Assembly (NCBI GenBank): GCA_013368445.1
Contig: JAACJO010000024.1
Coordinates: 452,314-516,313, forward strand
Direction of reading: 5' to 3'
Length of the DNA stretch: 64,000 nucleotides
Source: Leucocoprinus leucothites
Taxonomy: Eukaryota > Basidiomycota > Agaricomycetes > Agaricales > Agaricaceae
Part shown: piece by piece, positions 24,795-37,440 of the stretch
Numbering within the stretch: the first letter of the stretch is position 1
Layout of the letters: every line of letters starts with the position of its first letter
Notes under the pieces: generated by a model
The model's database searches: none
What the model was told of the DNA's origin: nothing
The model's input: the letters and a program-made list of their open reading frames with translations, nothing else
Made by a program: the position numbers and the translations under genes

Positions 24795-26138
24795 CTACAT
24801 GTGATATACTGCCGCCTGTTTCCACCTCTCTACTCGTGCTAACACAGGGCCATCAGCGCCTATACACAATGGGACGTCATTGAAAGAATTCAGTAGCTCA
24901 GCCTCTGCCCATCCTACGAGCCAAAAACAGTCATGTTCCTCAATTTTGGCCTTGCATTGCTCTGGAACATCAGCTACGCCGTTTTGCATAGTTGCTTGGT
25001 CAAGGAATCCAGTCTTCGCTTTTCCTAGCAAAATCTCCAGAACGGGTACCTTCATTACGACCGGGTCTTCGATAAGGGGTACGATATCCGAGTCTTCAAC
25101 ATCACGTAGGATTATGACCTTTAGCATATGCGGGGAAGTCGCAAGGTACCGTGATAGGTCAGGATGGACCTGCGGTCCGGGACGAAACTCCTTCCGATGA
25201 CGGTCCACATGGAGGTACAGGATGGTAAGACTTGGGGCTATGAGTGCTTGAAATATGGAATCGCCGCTGATCTGGATATTCGTGTGGAGAAAGCGAAGGT
25301 TTGGGAGGGTGATCGTCCCTTCAGGTGGAGACAGGCCGGGACGAGGCAATGTGTTGTGGATTAGGATAAGCTGTAGATGTGTTATCGACGAGGCTCGACA
25401 TGCTACTGTGAGCATAGCATCAATCGAGGCTCCCCAAAGATCGATGTGGGTGAGGCGGTGTAGTGGCAAACTGACCGAAAACGCCTGGACTGATTGTACG
25501 TCTTCGGATGACAGAAACCAGCCCAGTCGCTGCAAATGTGGGATAGTGGAGAGCTGAGAAATGATTCCTGTCGTGTGAGGTGCGCCCCAGGACCAAGGAG
25601 GGAGGATAATCGTGAGCCGACGTAGATGGATTGCATCTTTAAGTGGATATTTGGTAAGAATGGGCGCTACTGCGGTTCTTGATATGCTGGTAATATGGAA
25701 AACGGCTTCTCTCCAGCGACTTATTTCACGAGATAAGACATCCAATTGCTCTCCGAGTAACTGAACCAGACTGGCTTTTGAAGCGACACAAAGAACGAAT
25801 ATGTGTAGTGGTGCTTCTCTCGACCGATGCACCCATCGTTGCACAGTTTCGGGAGGAGGACATGGCACAAACTCTTTGATGTTTATCTTGATGTATGACC
25901 AAAACAGGGGTGTATGGATCATTAACGTATTCCAAGAGCGACATGTTGCACGGAGTGTTGTTCTTGTTTCAGATAGTGTCGTGATCGACGACATGTTTGA
26001 CAAGTCAGAGAGCTCGATGATGTGGTGCGAAAGATTTACAAGGAAGATTTCCCGGAGTATATCATCTGGGATCGTGTCGAATGGTGCCCTGAATTCGTGA
26101 ACTTCTGATGTCCGGATACAATAAACGGTAGTCCTCAC
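24795..26138 (-). CDS. F-box protein (F-box B), copy between A0 and A1
   Basis: A continuous minus-strand frame of ~447 codons ends at a TAG (24797-24795). It contains a typical agaric F-box, FDTIPDDILREIFLVNLSH, then TTLRATCRSWNTLMIHTPLFWSYIKI, followed by a leucine-rich body (HLRRLTIILPPWSWGAPHT...LTHIDLWGASIDAMLTVA...LPNLRFLHTNIQISG). The frame opens at 26138 with a GTG, not an ATG; the first internal ATG (near 25997) would cut off the F-box. A 5' exon after which splicing enters at CATCAG (about 26100) is therefore likely, and the 5' end is unresolved. This is the only unbroken copy of this gene; copies at 31.5, 38.0 and 43.6 kb are damaged. Presumed role: SCF ubiquitin-ligase receptor. 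Confidence 0.65.
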   Translation of the reverse strand: MRTTVYCIRTSEVHEFRAPFDTIPDDILREIFLVNLSHHIIELSDLSNMSSITTLSETRTTLRATCRSWNTLMIHTPLFWSYIKINIKEFVPCPPPETVQRWVHRSREAPLHIFVLCVASKASLVQLLGEQLDVLSREISRWREAVFHITSISRTAVAPILTKYPLKDAIHLRRLTIILPPWSWGAPHTTGIISQLSTIPHLQRLGWFLSSEDVQSVQAFSVSLPLHRLTHIDLWGASIDAMLTVACRASSITHLQLILIHNTLPRPGLSPPEGTITLPNLRFLHTNIQISGDSIFQALIAPSLTILYLHVDRHRKEFRPGPQVHPDLSRYLATSPHMLKVIILRDVEDSDIVPLIEDPVVMKVPVLEILLGKAKTGFLDQATMQNGVADVPEQCKAKIEEHDCFWLVGWAEAELLNSFNDVPLCIGADGPVLARVERWKQAAVYHM

Positions 26139-26749
26139 ATGATAAGTGAGTTTGGAGTAGGGGACTTGAATGATAACGAAATATTGCTATTCGTCATCTG
26201 GCGGAACGTGCACTTGGAGTCTTGCGCTAGCAATTGACCGAGCTCCAACAGGAGAAAGGCAGAACAGATGAGAGTTTGCGCTAACGTTGAACATGGTGGC
26301 GCATCGTGCCATCCTTCAGGCCTTCAGGGTGGCTGTGCTTCATTTTACGTGCACGCGAATAGTACTTGGTGAGGGATATTTTAGCAAACACTCTGAAGCT
26401 CGGCATGGGAGATGCTGACAGCCGGCATATTCCAGGCCCAATATAACATCAAATGTTCGTTAGCCGTCAAGAAGGCATCAAGGAGCCTGCGAGCAGAATG
26501 CTGGTGTTGACATGAGTCCGCTCATCCACATACAAGAAGCCGCGTCTTAGAGGGTAAGTTCTTCTAGACACTCAACTATCTTGGAACTGTTCGGAACAGT
26601 ACAAAAAAGGATGTCAAAGTCAATTGCTTGAAAAGAGCATGGGAATGTCATGGCGATGCTGAGGAAGGATTCAAGGTCTCAAGCTTCTGAGAAGCTGTCA
26701 AGCTCCAAACCCCAGCCACAAGGCTGCGGAAAAACTCTCATGCACCGCT

Positions 26750-26760
26750 TTATAGTATAT
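26750..26760 (+). promoter_or_regulatory. TATA-like element conserved before gene A copies
   Basis: TATAGTATAT lies about 60 bp upstream of the A1 start. Equivalent elements precede A2 (33422, TATAGTATATG), A3 (38745, TATATATATC), A4 (44040, TATATATATC) and A5 (50884, GTATATC). In A1-A3 a pyrimidine-rich segment ending TTCCCTTCCTTTCGATT follows; in A4 and A5 it is only partly kept (TTTTGATTGA). Shared promoters suggest that the copies are, or were, expressed alike. Confidence 0.45.
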
Positions 26761-26811
26761 GTATCACCTACGTTCCCTTCCTTTCGATTGATCACCTACA
26801 TCCTTGCCGCC

Positions 26812-28865
26812 ATGGATGGATCTAGAAAACCTAGTGTGCTTATCGAAACCTCAGTCGAGCTAATCAAACAAGTGGAAGATCTTATACAGAACCTTGACTT
26901 GTATGTTTATCGCGATTCAGACGTTGTGTGGCGCTAATACCAGCTTGAAGTCATCTTTCTAGGATCGCTGGATTCCCCTGGGAGATATCTTCGCTGGACA
27001 AGGACCACTGGATGGTAATTGACAAATTTTTGCAAGCAGGGTTTGGTGTCTGCGTAGCGTCTCTTGAGATGTCGCACCAGATCGTGGAGCACTTCAGTTC
27101 GCCAGGTCGAGCGATTTCAGAGGACAATCCTCGGTCCACGTTGGATATAAGAGTGACAGATGATATGATGTCGATGGCCACGGCATTTAATAGCGCTCTC
27201 TTAGAGGTAAACACCTAATCTCCACTGAGACGAACAGGATTTTGACTTGATGCTATTTAGTTGCATGAGGGTGGGAGGCCACATATATGGCATACGGCTG
27301 TTTGTAAGCTTGCTCACGTAGTTGACCAACTACCATTTAATGTTAACCCCACCTCAGATGAGCGGTATAGGATCAGGTCTTCGTGTCCTCTGCAGACTGC
27401 TACCTCCCTCATAAATGCTTCTCACTCGCTAGATAAGAGCTGGCGAATTGCAATACTACCTGGAAATTCCGACATTCTGGAGTCAGTGCGAGAAGAGCTC
27501 GTAAATATATTTAGAGAACATACTATCCGAGTTGGTCCAACGTTCTATCCCCAGCTTGTTGATAACGTTCTGACTAGATATTGAAAGGTTCAAGCCTCAG
27601 CGAGCGAACTAAGGAAATATTGCTGGGGGGTTGTAAGTTCTCCCGCCAGTCTCGATGGCTTGTCTACAAGAAACCTCTGGAATGGTGAAGAGGAGTATTC
27701 TCCTGATGCACAGTATGCTGTTGGTCTCCTGGAGAGCTACCTTAGCAACCCACCCTGGCGTTACCATTCACTTGATGATTTGTTTGATGCCGATGCAATT
27801 TATGGCTTGAATCACATTCAGTCCTCACCCTTGATGTAAGCTCCTCCTCCAAAGCGGTGTACCCATCAAATTATGCCTCACACCTGCGACAGAGTGCTAA
27901 TTCACGATACACCATCCAAGATAAGCTCTGTAGCATCAATGTATCTCAGATTCCTGGATCAAATGCGTGTCTCCTGCTCGAGTATGCTGGAGATCGAGAA
28001 CAGATTGCATCACATACAAACTGCTGGCTGTTATGACTTATTACAGGACCCAGCTTCAACGCTCGGCTTTATGGTCCTGCATCGAGAAATCATCCAGAGC
28101 GCTGTTGAAGAGGCTCGGGCAACAGCCGGTTCACTTTTGTCATATCTGGACGAGGTATATGCACTATACTCATTACCAGTGCTGGAGACTAATCACATTG
28201 ATTCTTCATTCTAGCTTCGCCAACACCCGGACATAAAGTGCCAAGGTGTTCCTGATGGATCACAAGGTGCACAATCCATTCCTGTACTAACAAAACAGCT
28301 CTTAGCTCATACAATTGGCTTTTCCCTAGGTGAAATTCCTTGTACTAAATGCATTTTTGACACCCTCTACGACCACTGTGAATTGATCCTTGGGGAGGTT
28401 CTTGGTGAAAGTCAACTGTTCTGGGTTACGTCGTTGCCTGCACAAACAGGAACAAGGAATTTATTCCCTGTGGTGAGAATGCTGGTCAAAGAACCTCGAA
28501 AGAGGAGGATTGACTTCTTCAAGAGGCTCTTGGATGAAGACTTTCCTCCGGTAGCTATTTCCCATTCCTCTGACATCCAAGACCAAGTCATTGTTTGGTC
28601 TTACCTAGTCTCGAGGGTGCATATGCATACAAACAAGCATTTTGTGTCGGCAATCTCATCATGGAGGGTCTGGCACTGGAGGCCTTGTAAAGCAAAGGAG
28701 CAGGCTGAATTTGCTGAAAATTCCAGAAAATCGCGGATGCGGTACGAGAGGGCGAAAATGGGGCTGAAAGACGAAAATGTGGGTTTCTCAGTCAAGGATC
28801 TCATGCAGTTTGGTGCGCAGAGTCGCAAGGGGAGAGGAAAAGACGAGCCAGATTGGTCGTTTTAG
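26812..28865 (+). CDS. Gene A copy 1: uncharacterised array protein, intact (548 residues)
   Basis: Eight exons: 26812-26900, 26963-27206, 27261-27303, 27358-27530, 27588-27835, 27893-28154, 28215-28266 and 28330-28865; all junctions are in phase. I do not recognise the family. Visible features: an N-terminal amphipathic helix (VELIKQVEDLIQNLD); exon 2 with FPWEISS and VCVASLEMSHQIVE; exon 4 with SLDKSWR...REELVNIFREHTIR; exon 5 with NLWNGEEEYSPDAQYAVGLLESYL and DAIYGLNHIQSS; exon 6 with CYDLLQDPA; exon 8 with GEIPCTKCIFDTLYDH, SSDIQDQVIVWSYL and a basic block (WRPCKAKEQAEFAENSRKSR). The C-terminus is EPDWSF. There is no signal peptide, TM segment, Walker or zinc-finger pattern; it looks like a soluble helical protein. 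It faces the ACH1-1 pseudogene. Confidence 0.8.
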
Positions 28866-28899
28866 CCTTAGTGTAAACTAGTTGTATAATAGTATATCA

Positions 28900-30690
28900 T
28901 TGTTTTTTTGTATAAATCAAGAACAATTTCGCCAGTCCCTTGTTGACTCTGGGCGACTGATAATTATTGGGTAAGGTATTTAGGCCATATCCACGTCATG
29001 ATTACAACATGGAGAGCAGAATCGAGTGTTTAAGTACCTTGCATAAGCAAGATCTCGTTCAGAGACAACGATAACAAGATCGTGTTCTGGGCTCATTCAA
29101 CAGTCAACTTGAAATACTGATCAATCAAGGGTGTTTGCAAGTTTAGTCTACGTATAATACAACTAATACTGGTAAGATCCGTCTTCGCGGGACAACGACT
29201 TATTAGAAAATCAGCGATAGACTGAAGAAGTGAGTATAGACGATGATGAACCTCGAGGGTAATTGTCAGGTGAGGTATTCACAGCGATAGCAGACTTGCT
29301 GAGAGCGGAGTAGTTGGTCCGTGTAGACGGCCCAGTCTACGTGAGGGTGTCAGAATTACGATAAAATCGAAGTGAAGTGCACGCATACTTTGGTAAGGCT
29401 GGTTGAATTTGGATACGTCAGCATGCATACAATGCTGCCAAGACTGCAGGCGAACATATCCTTCAAAGAGGAACCGGTCACTCCTGCAGTGCTGAGAGTC
29501 ACTTTTCCGGACTCAAAGAACAGGGGAAAGTATCTATCAGATAAAACAACGTACCACAGGCTCGATAAAAATACCCCAAATACCAGGTTGACAGCCCACC
29601 CTTGCAACACCTCCGCCTAGACTTGGAATTGCTGCTCGAATGGTCCCTCTACAAGGCCACCTTAATGGTCGAACTCGCAATGTTCCTAATCCCGCTCTGC
29701 AAAGGCAATAAACCTTCTGGTAAATGTCCACTCGGAACCGCTGACGATCAAAATTGATTAAAGTGGCGAGCGATAACGCGAAAATAGTTGTTTTCGGGAG
29801 GGGGGGGGCATTTGAGCCTGCGCTGTCAGGCTTCGAGGATTGGACAAGGGCGATGATGCGGTCTGGGTTGATTGGGATGGTGAGGGGGCCGATGCGGTCT
29901 TGTGGGCGTGTTACAACCTGCGCGAATTGGATTTATGGTGAGAATGTGGCCTGCATGGAGTGCGGGTGAGGGTAAGTAGTAACGTGCGTAGGGCTGCGAT
30001 TGGGGGGCACGAATGAGTGGTCAACGTCGTGGAGACCCTCGACGTAGGGAATTCTGGTGTTGACCTTGACCATGATCTTTTTGACGAGAACGATCTCATA
30101 AATGGCTTTAACTGATGCACTAGGAGTGATGTATCCGTCTTCAGCGACAACTGTGGCTTCTACCATAGCCTGGTCGAGTGGCTTACAGGGACCACCGTAA
30201 GTCTTGCAAAGTTTGTAGTACCTGAATGCCAAGGCTGGTGAGAACACTGAAATAAAATATGGAACATGTCAAGAGCCCGGTCGTTCGAAGAAAAGAATTC
30301 ACGCACTCCATACATGTTTGCCAACGAGATTAGTCCTACAATATTTTATCCCTTCGCGATGTCCTTTCCAACATGATGCAGGTACCTCCTCGCGGGCGTA
30401 TACAACCTTGCTCATCGATCTTCCACTTGTGTTCCTGAAGATATCTTATGTGGGCTGCGACGGCCTATGAGAGACGAAAAGGTATATCATGAGCCGGACT
30501 GGGGCGAGCAATACGAGGAGCGTACAGCAAGGACAGACCCGAAGCATCCGACTCCTATAGATCCTGACCACCCAACCTATGAACACAATCGGAAAGTGTA
30601 TGAGAGCTTATGGCAGTCAGCATTCTAGATGGTAATCATTCGGTGAGGGGATGTCTACCGCTGAGATTAGATAGTACATACCTCGAGCAG
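28900..30690 (-). pseudogene. ACH1 pseudogene, unit 1
   Basis: It carries minus-strand remains of ACH1 exons 12 to 3. Exon 12 lies near 29050-29095, exon 11 near 29145-29200, part of exon 9 near 29300-29335, exons 8 and 7 at 29390-29530, exon 6 near 29585-29945, and exon 5 at 30240-29985 (MVEATVVAEDGYITPSASV...IPYVEGLHDVDHSFVPPN). Exon 10, with the NGIGGSADF loop, is lost, and several exons have frameshifts. Exon 1 is replaced by the F-box A fragment at about 30690. Confidence 0.85.
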
Positions 30691-30945
30691 CTCGTAAGGA
30701 AGATCCTGCGGTTGCGTATTGAACCGCCGACGCTGGGGTGCTGTGGTCTTCTCTGAATCATCATCGACAGCTCTCCGCACCTCGCCACCTACTCTGACCA
30801 CTACTCGATCCGCCGCTAGCTCCATTCCTGTCCTGAACACCTCCCCTCGCTCGCTCGCCTCCTCAAGACGCTCAAGCATACCTCATGGACCGGTTGCGCC
30901 TACGATACACGCGACTCGTGGGGCTGCATCTAACTCTTCCTCAAC
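30690..30945 (+). pseudogene. F-box A fragment, unit 1
   Basis: Colinear with F-box A residues ~122-212: RLRIEPPTLGCCG, then SSPHLATYSDHYSIRR followed by a stop, then ACGATACACGCGACTCGTGGGGCTGCAT. It is joined to ACH1 at the same point as in units 0, 2, 3 and 4. Confidence 0.8.
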
Positions 30946-31544
30946 CACACGCATTATCATCGATGTGCCGTGCAGGAACAGGTCTCGAGATTGTAATGCC
31001 CTCGTCGAGGCTGAGAGCGGAAACGATGGAAGGACTGTAGATACAAGCAAGTTAAGGTTGACGTTGAACAACTGGTGGGAATGCACACCGGAGAGCCCGT
31101 GAATATGTAAGAAGCATGATACAAAGCTCGGGTGCACATACGATGATGAGGGGCTTCCTCGTATACAAATATGGCTCATAGCCAATACCTGGAGCCTTAT
31201 GCATTGCGCAGCGCGGGGGTTTTTAGACAAAGAACATCAAGCTCGAACGTCGCATCGACGTCACAACATCAGCTGAGAACAGATAGGTATTTGGCTATAT
31301 TTGTTCAGAACTGGGTTCTAGATATTTGTGACCCTTGAGCGCTTGAACTCCTAGAAGGATACCCTCGAGATTCAACGCGGGTTTCGGCTGTTTGGGCAAA
31401 CAATTCACACATGGTGGAACAACTTAAAGGTTGATTTCGCACTTCGAAGAGAAATACTGGTACCTGGTCGCAAGTGTACAATCTATTACTACTGCATGTG
31501 ATATACCACCGCTTTTTTCCACCTCTCTACTCGTGCTAAAATAG

Positions 31545-32850
31545 GCCCATCAGCGCCTATACATAATGGGGTGTCATTGAAGGAAGTCAGCAGCTCAGTC
31601 TCTGCCTCTCCTACAATGCAAAACCAGTATTGTTCTTCGATTTGGTGCTGCATTCCCCTGGAGTGTCAGCTGTACCGCTTTGCGCAACTACTTGGTCAAC
31701 GAATCCAGTATTCACTTTTCCAAGCAAAATCTCCAGAATAGGTATCTTCATTAGGACCAGGTCTTGCATGAGGGGTACGATATCCGATTCTTCAAGATCG
31801 CGTAGCATCACGACCTTCAGCATGTGTGACGAAGTCGCAAGGTACCGTGATAGGTCAGGATGAACCTGCGATCCGGGACTAAACTCGTTCCGATGACGAG
31901 CCATGTGAAAGTATAAAATGGTAAGATTAGGGGCTGTGAGTACTCCGAATCTAGAATCACCACTGATCTGGATATTCGCGTGGAGAAAGCGAAGGCTTGG
32001 GAGGGCGAGCTTCACTTCAGGGGGAGATCAGCTAGGACGAGGTAATGTGTTGTAGATTAGGATAAGCTGCAGGTGTGTTATCAAGGAGGCTTGACATGCT
32101 ACTTTGACCATAGTGTTGATTGAGGTCCCCCATAGATCAAGGTGGGCGAGGCGTTGTAGCGGCAAACTGACCGAAAGCGCCTGGACTGATTGTACATCTT
32201 TGAATGACAGAAGCCAGCCAAGTCGCTGCAAATGTGGGATAGTAGAGAGCTGAGAAATGATTCCTGTCGTGTGGGGTGCGCCCCAAGACCGAGGAGGGAG
32301 GATAATCATGAGCCGACGTAGATTAATTGCATGGATATTTGGTATGAATCGGCGATACGGCGGTCATTGATATGCTGGTGGTATGAAAAACGGCGTCTCT
32401 CCAGCGGCTAATTTCGCGCGATAAGACGCCCATTTGTTCTTCGAGTAATTGATTCAGAGTAACTTACATTTTGAAGAAACGCAAAGCACACATAGGTATA
32501 GCGGTGCTTCTCTCGACTGACGCACCCATCGTAGCACGATTTCGGGAGGACATGATACCTGCTCTTTAATGTTTATCTTGATGTGTGACCAATACAGAGG
32601 CGTATGGATCATTCGCGTATTCCAGGAACGACATGTTGCACGGAGTGTTGTTCTTGTATCGGTCAGTTTTGCGACCGACGACATGTTTGACAAGTCAGAG
32701 AGCTCGATGATGCAGTGCGAAAGATTTACAAAGAAGATTTCCCGGAGGATATCATCTGGGATCGTGTCGAATGGTGCCCCGAGTCTCGTGAATTCTGATG
32801 TCTGGATACAATAAACATTTGTCCTCACATGATAAGTTTGGAGTAGGGGA
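31545..32850 (-). pseudogene. F-box B pseudogene, unit 1-2 boundary
   Basis: Near-identical to F-box B at 24.8-26.1 kb but broken. The F-box part (32850-32454: FDTIPDDILREIFFVNLSHCIIELSDLSNMSS) runs into a deletion and frame change after CVSSKCKLL. The middle (32309-32028) ends at a stop after LPRPS. The 3' part (32015-31611) has a further shift near its end. Gene B is therefore inactive here despite recent duplication. Confidence 0.85.
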
Positions 32851-33512
32851 CTTGAACAATAACGAAGCATTGCTATTCGTCATCTGGCGGAACGTGCACT
32901 TGGAGTCTTGCGCTAGCAATTGACCAAGCTCCAACAGGCAAAAAGCGGAACAGATGAGAGTTTGTGCTAATGTTGAACGTGGTGGCGCATCGTGCCATCA
33001 GGCCTTCAGGGTGGCTGTGCTTCATTTTACGTGCCACCCGGTGAGGGATATTTTCCGAAGCTCGGAAAGGAAGATGCTGACAGCTGGCATACTCCAGGCC
33101 CAATAGAACATCAAATGTTTGTTAGCCGTCAAAAGGCATCAAGGAGCCTGCGAGCAGAATGCTGGTGTTGACATGAGTTGCTCATCCACATAGTATCAAC
33201 TGATACAAGAAGCCGCGTCTCAGAGGGTAAGTTCTTCTAGACACTTAACTATCTTGGAAATGTTCGGAACAGTATAAGAAAGGATGTCAAGGTCAATGGC
33301 TTGAAAGAGCATGGGAATGTCATGGCGATGCTGAGGAAGGACTCAAGGACTCAAGCTTCTGAGAAGCTGTCAAGCTCCAAACCCCAGCCACAAAGTTGCG
33401 GAGAAACTCTCATGCACCGCTTTATAGTATATGTATCGCCTACGTTCCCTTCCTTTCGATTGATCACCCACGTTCCCTTCCCTTTTGATTGATCACCTAC
33501 ATCCTTGCCGCC

Positions 33513-35577
33513 ATGGATGGATCTAGAAAACCTAGTGTGCTCATCGAAGCCTCAGGCGAGCTAATCAAACAAGTGGATGACCTTATACAAAAGCTTGACT
33601 CGTATGTTTATCACGGCTCAGACGTTGCGTGGTGTTAATATCAGCTTGAAGTGATCTCACTAGGATTGTTCGAGTACCCTGGGAGATATCTTCGCCGGAC
33701 AAAGACCACTGGATCGTAATTGACAAATTTTTGCAAGCCGGGTTTGGTGTCTGCGTTGCGTCTCTTCAGATGTCGCACCAGATCCTGGAGTATTTCAGTT
33801 CACCAGGTCGAGCAGTTTCAGAGGACAATCCTCGGTCCACGTTGGATATAGGAGTGGTAGATGATATGATGTCGATGGCCACGGCATTCAATAGCGCTCT
33901 ATTAGAGGTAAACATCTAGTATCCACTGGGACAAACAGGATTTTGACTTGAAGTTATTCAGCTGCATGAGGGTCGTGAGACCCTAGATATATCGCAAAAG
34001 GCCGAAAGTAAGCTCGCTCACATAGTTGACCAGCTACTATTTAATGATAACCCATCTCAGGTCGGCGGCACTTAATCGGGTCTTCGTGTCCTCTGCAGAC
34101 TGCTACCTCCCTCATAAATGCTTCTCACTCGCTAGATAAGAGTTGGCGAATTGCATTAATAGTTGGAAATTCCAACATTCGGGAGTCAACAAGAGAAGAG
34201 CTCATAAATATATTTAGGGAACATGCTATTCGAGTGGGTCCAATGTTCTATCCTCAGCTTGTTGACAACGTTCTGACTAGAGATTGAAAGGTTCAAGCCT
34301 CAGCGAGCGAACTAAGGAAATATTGCTGGGGCGTTGTAAGTTCTCCCGCCAGTCTCGATGGCTTGTTTACAAGAAATCTCTGGAATGGTGAAGAAGAGTA
34401 TTCTCCTGATGCACAGTATGCTGTTGGTCTCCTGGAGAGCTACCTTAGCAACCCACCCTGGCGTTACCATTCACTTCATTGTTTGTTTGGTGCTTTTGGT
34501 GCCGATGCAATTTACGGCTTGAATCACATTCAGTCCTCGCCCTTGATGTAAGCTCCTCCTCCAAGGCGGTGTACCCATCAACCTATGCCTCTCACCTGCG
34601 ACAGAGTGCCAATTCACGATACACCATCCAAGATAAGCTCCGTAGCATCAATTTATCTTAGATTCCTGGATCAAATGCGTATCTCCTGCTCGAGTATGCT
34701 GGAGATCGAGAACAGATTGCATCACATACAAACTGCTGGCTGCTATGAATTATTGCAGGACCCGGCTTCAATGCTCGGCTGTATGGTCCTGGATCGTGAA
34801 ATCATCCAGAGCGCTATTGAAGAGGCTCGGGCAACAGCTGGTTCACTTTTGTCATATCTGGCAGAGGTACATGCAGTATATTCATTACCAGTGCTGGAGA
34901 CTAATCACATTGATTCGTCATTCTAGCTTCAGCAACACCCGGACATAAAGTGCCAAGGTGTTCCTGATGGATTACAAGGTGTACAATCCATTCCTGTACC
35001 AACAAAACAGCTCTTATCTCATACAATTGGCTTTTCCCTAGGTGAAATTCCTTGTATTAAATGCATTATTGACACCCTCTATGACCATTGTGAATTGATC
35101 CTTGGGGAGGTTCTTGGTGAAGATCAACTGTCCTGGGTTACATCGTTGCCTACGCGAACGGGAACAAGGAATTTATTGCCTGTGGTGAGAATGCTGGTCA
35201 AAGAACCTCGAAAGAGGAGGATCGACTTCTTCAAGAGGCTCTTGGATGAAGACTTTCCTCCGGTAGCTATTTCCCATTCCTCTGACATCCAAGACCAAGT
35301 CACTGTTTGGTCTTACCTAATCTCGAGGGTGCATATGTATACAGGCGAGGGTTTTTTGTCGGCAATCTCATCATGGAGGGTCTGGCAATGGAGGCCTTGT
35401 AAAGCAAAGGAGCAGGCTGAATTTGCTGAAAATTCCAGAAAATCGCGGATGCGGTACGAGAGGCTGAAAAAGGGGCTGAAAGACGAAAATTTAGGTTTCC
35501 CAGTCAAGGATCTCATGCAGTTTGGTGTGCAGAGTCGCAAGGGGAGAGGAAAAGACAAGCCAGATTGGTCATTTTAG
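33513..35577 (+). CDS. Gene A copy 2: uncharacterised array protein, intact (552 residues)
   Basis: Exons 33513-33601, 33664-33907, 33962-34007, 34061-34233, 34291-34547, 34605-34866, 34927-34978 and 35042-35577 join in phase. This is the closest paralogue of A1, with most differences being single residues; exon 5 carries a small insertion (LFGAFGADAIYG against LFDADAIYG). Exon 4 opens differently (SRRHLIGSSCPLQTA), yet the frame is kept. All family landmarks are present: VCVASLQMSHQILE, NLWNGEEEYSPDAQYAVGLLESYL, CYELLQDPA, GEIPCIKCIIDTLYDH, WRPCKAKEQAEFAENSRKSR and the C-terminal KPDWSF. Function is unknown. It faces the ACH1-2 pseudogene. Confidence 0.8.
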
Positions 35578-35619
35578 CCTTAGTGTAAACTAGTTGTATA
35601 ATAGCATATCATTGTTTTT

Positions 35620-37440
35620 TGTACAAATCAAGAACAATTTCGCCAGTCCCTTGTTGACTCTGAGCGGCTGATAATTATTGGGTAAGGTATTTAGGCCATA
35701 TCCACGTCATGATTACAACATGGAGAGCAGAATGGAGCGTTTAACTACCTTGCATCAGCAGGACCTTGTTCGGAAACAACGATAACAAGATCGTGTTCCG
35801 GGCTCATTAACCAGTCAACTTGAAATACTGATCAATTAATGGTGTTTACAAGTTTAGTCTACGTATGATACAGCTAATACCAGTAAGATCCGTCCCCGCG
35901 GGACAACGACTTATTAGAAAATCAGCGATAGACTGACAAAGTGAGTATAGACGATGATGAACCTCGAAGATAATTGACTCGGCTTATCTTCATGTCGTTC
36001 GGCATCTCGATGCGGGAGCACGAGCCATACTAAAGTTCACCACGTCAGTACGACAATGGAGTTCAAATTCCGAGGAGCGGGGGTCATACAATATTGACTT
36101 CAAGTGAGGTATTAACAGAGATAGCACCGAGTCGACGGATGATTTCAGGAGGGCTTGCGACTTGCTGAGAGGGGAGTAGTCGGTCCGTGTAGACGGCCCA
36201 GTCTATGTGAGGGTGTCAGAATTACAATAAACTCGAACTGAAGTGTACGCATGCATACAATCTGCCGAGGCCGCGGGGGAACGTAACCTTCGAAGAAGAA
36301 CCGGATACTCCTTGCAGTGCTGAGAGTCAGTTTTCTGTGGTCAAAGAGCAGAGGATAGTGTCTACCAGATAAAACAACGTACCACATACCACAGGCTCGA
36401 TAAAAATGCCCCAATACCAGGTTGACAGCTCACTCTTGCAACACCTCCGCCCAGACTTGGGATTACTCAATACGGTGGCGAGCGATGACACACGAATCGT
36501 TGTTTTTTTTTTTTTTTTTTTTTTTTGGGGAGGGGGGGCACATTGAGCCTGCGCTGTCAGGCTTGGAGGATTTAACAAGGGCGATGGTGCGGTCTGGGTT
36601 AATTAGGATGGTAAGGTGGCTGATGCGGTCTTGTGGGTGTGTTACAACCTGCACCAATTGGCTTATGGTAAGAATGTGGCCCGCGAGGAGTACGAGTGAG
36701 AGTTGAAGGCAAGTAGTAACGTACATAGAGCTGGTTATTGGGAAGCACGAATGAGTGGTTATTGTCGTGGAGACCTCGAAGTAGGTAATCCTGGTGTTGA
36801 CCTGGACAGTGACCTTTTTGGCGACTGAACGATCTCATCGATGGCTCCAACGGATGTACTGGGAGTGATGTATACGTCTTCAGGGACAGCTGTAGCTTCT
36901 ACGGTAGCCCGGTAGAGTGGATTACAGGGACCGCCGCAAGTCTTGCGAAGTTTGCAGTACCCGAACACCAAGTCTTCTGAGAACACTGCAATATAACACA
37001 CGTGTCAAGAGCCCCAATTTCGAAGAAGAAAAGAATTCACGGGCTCAATATGTCGGCCAGCGAGATTAATTGTACTGTACTTCAGCCCTTCGCGATGTCA
37101 TTTGCAGCATGATGCGGGCTCCTCATTGCAGTCGTATACAACCCCGCTCATCGACCTTTCGCTTGTGTTTCTAGGAATACCGTTGGATTCAATAAGGGCT
37201 GCGACGGCCTATGAGAGAAGAAAAGGGAAATCATGAGCCAGACCGGAGCGAGCAGTGACGAGGAGCGTACAGTAAGGCAAGACTCGAAGTATCCGACCCC
37301 TGTAGATCCTGACCACCCAATCTACGAACGTAATTCGAAAGTGCATGAGAGTTTATGGCAGTCATCGGCATTCTGGATGGTGGTCATTCGGTGAGGGGAT
37401 ATCTACCGCTGAGATTAGATAGAACATACCTCGAGCAGCT
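35620..37440 (-). pseudogene. ACH1 pseudogene, unit 2
   Basis: Minus-strand remains of exons 12 to 3 in order; exon 5 is clearest (36965-36740: CNPLYRATVEATAVPEDVYITPSTSVGAIDEIV). A run of 24 T lies inside the exon 6 region (36503-36526), where unit 1 has only a few T residues. Multiple frameshifts are present. It ends at the common junction with an F-box A fragment (about 37437). Confidence 0.85.

Noticed and set aside
24795..26138. GTG at 26138 as the true start of F-box B
   Set aside because: Nuclear fungal genes rarely start at GTG, and a good splice acceptor lies just inside. The 5' end is left open.
27531..27600. Gene A exon 4 donor at G|GTCCAA
   Set aside because: It gives the wrong phase with the next exon in all copies. 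CGA|GTTGGT (GTAGGT and GTGGGT in A4 and A2) keeps the frame everywhere.
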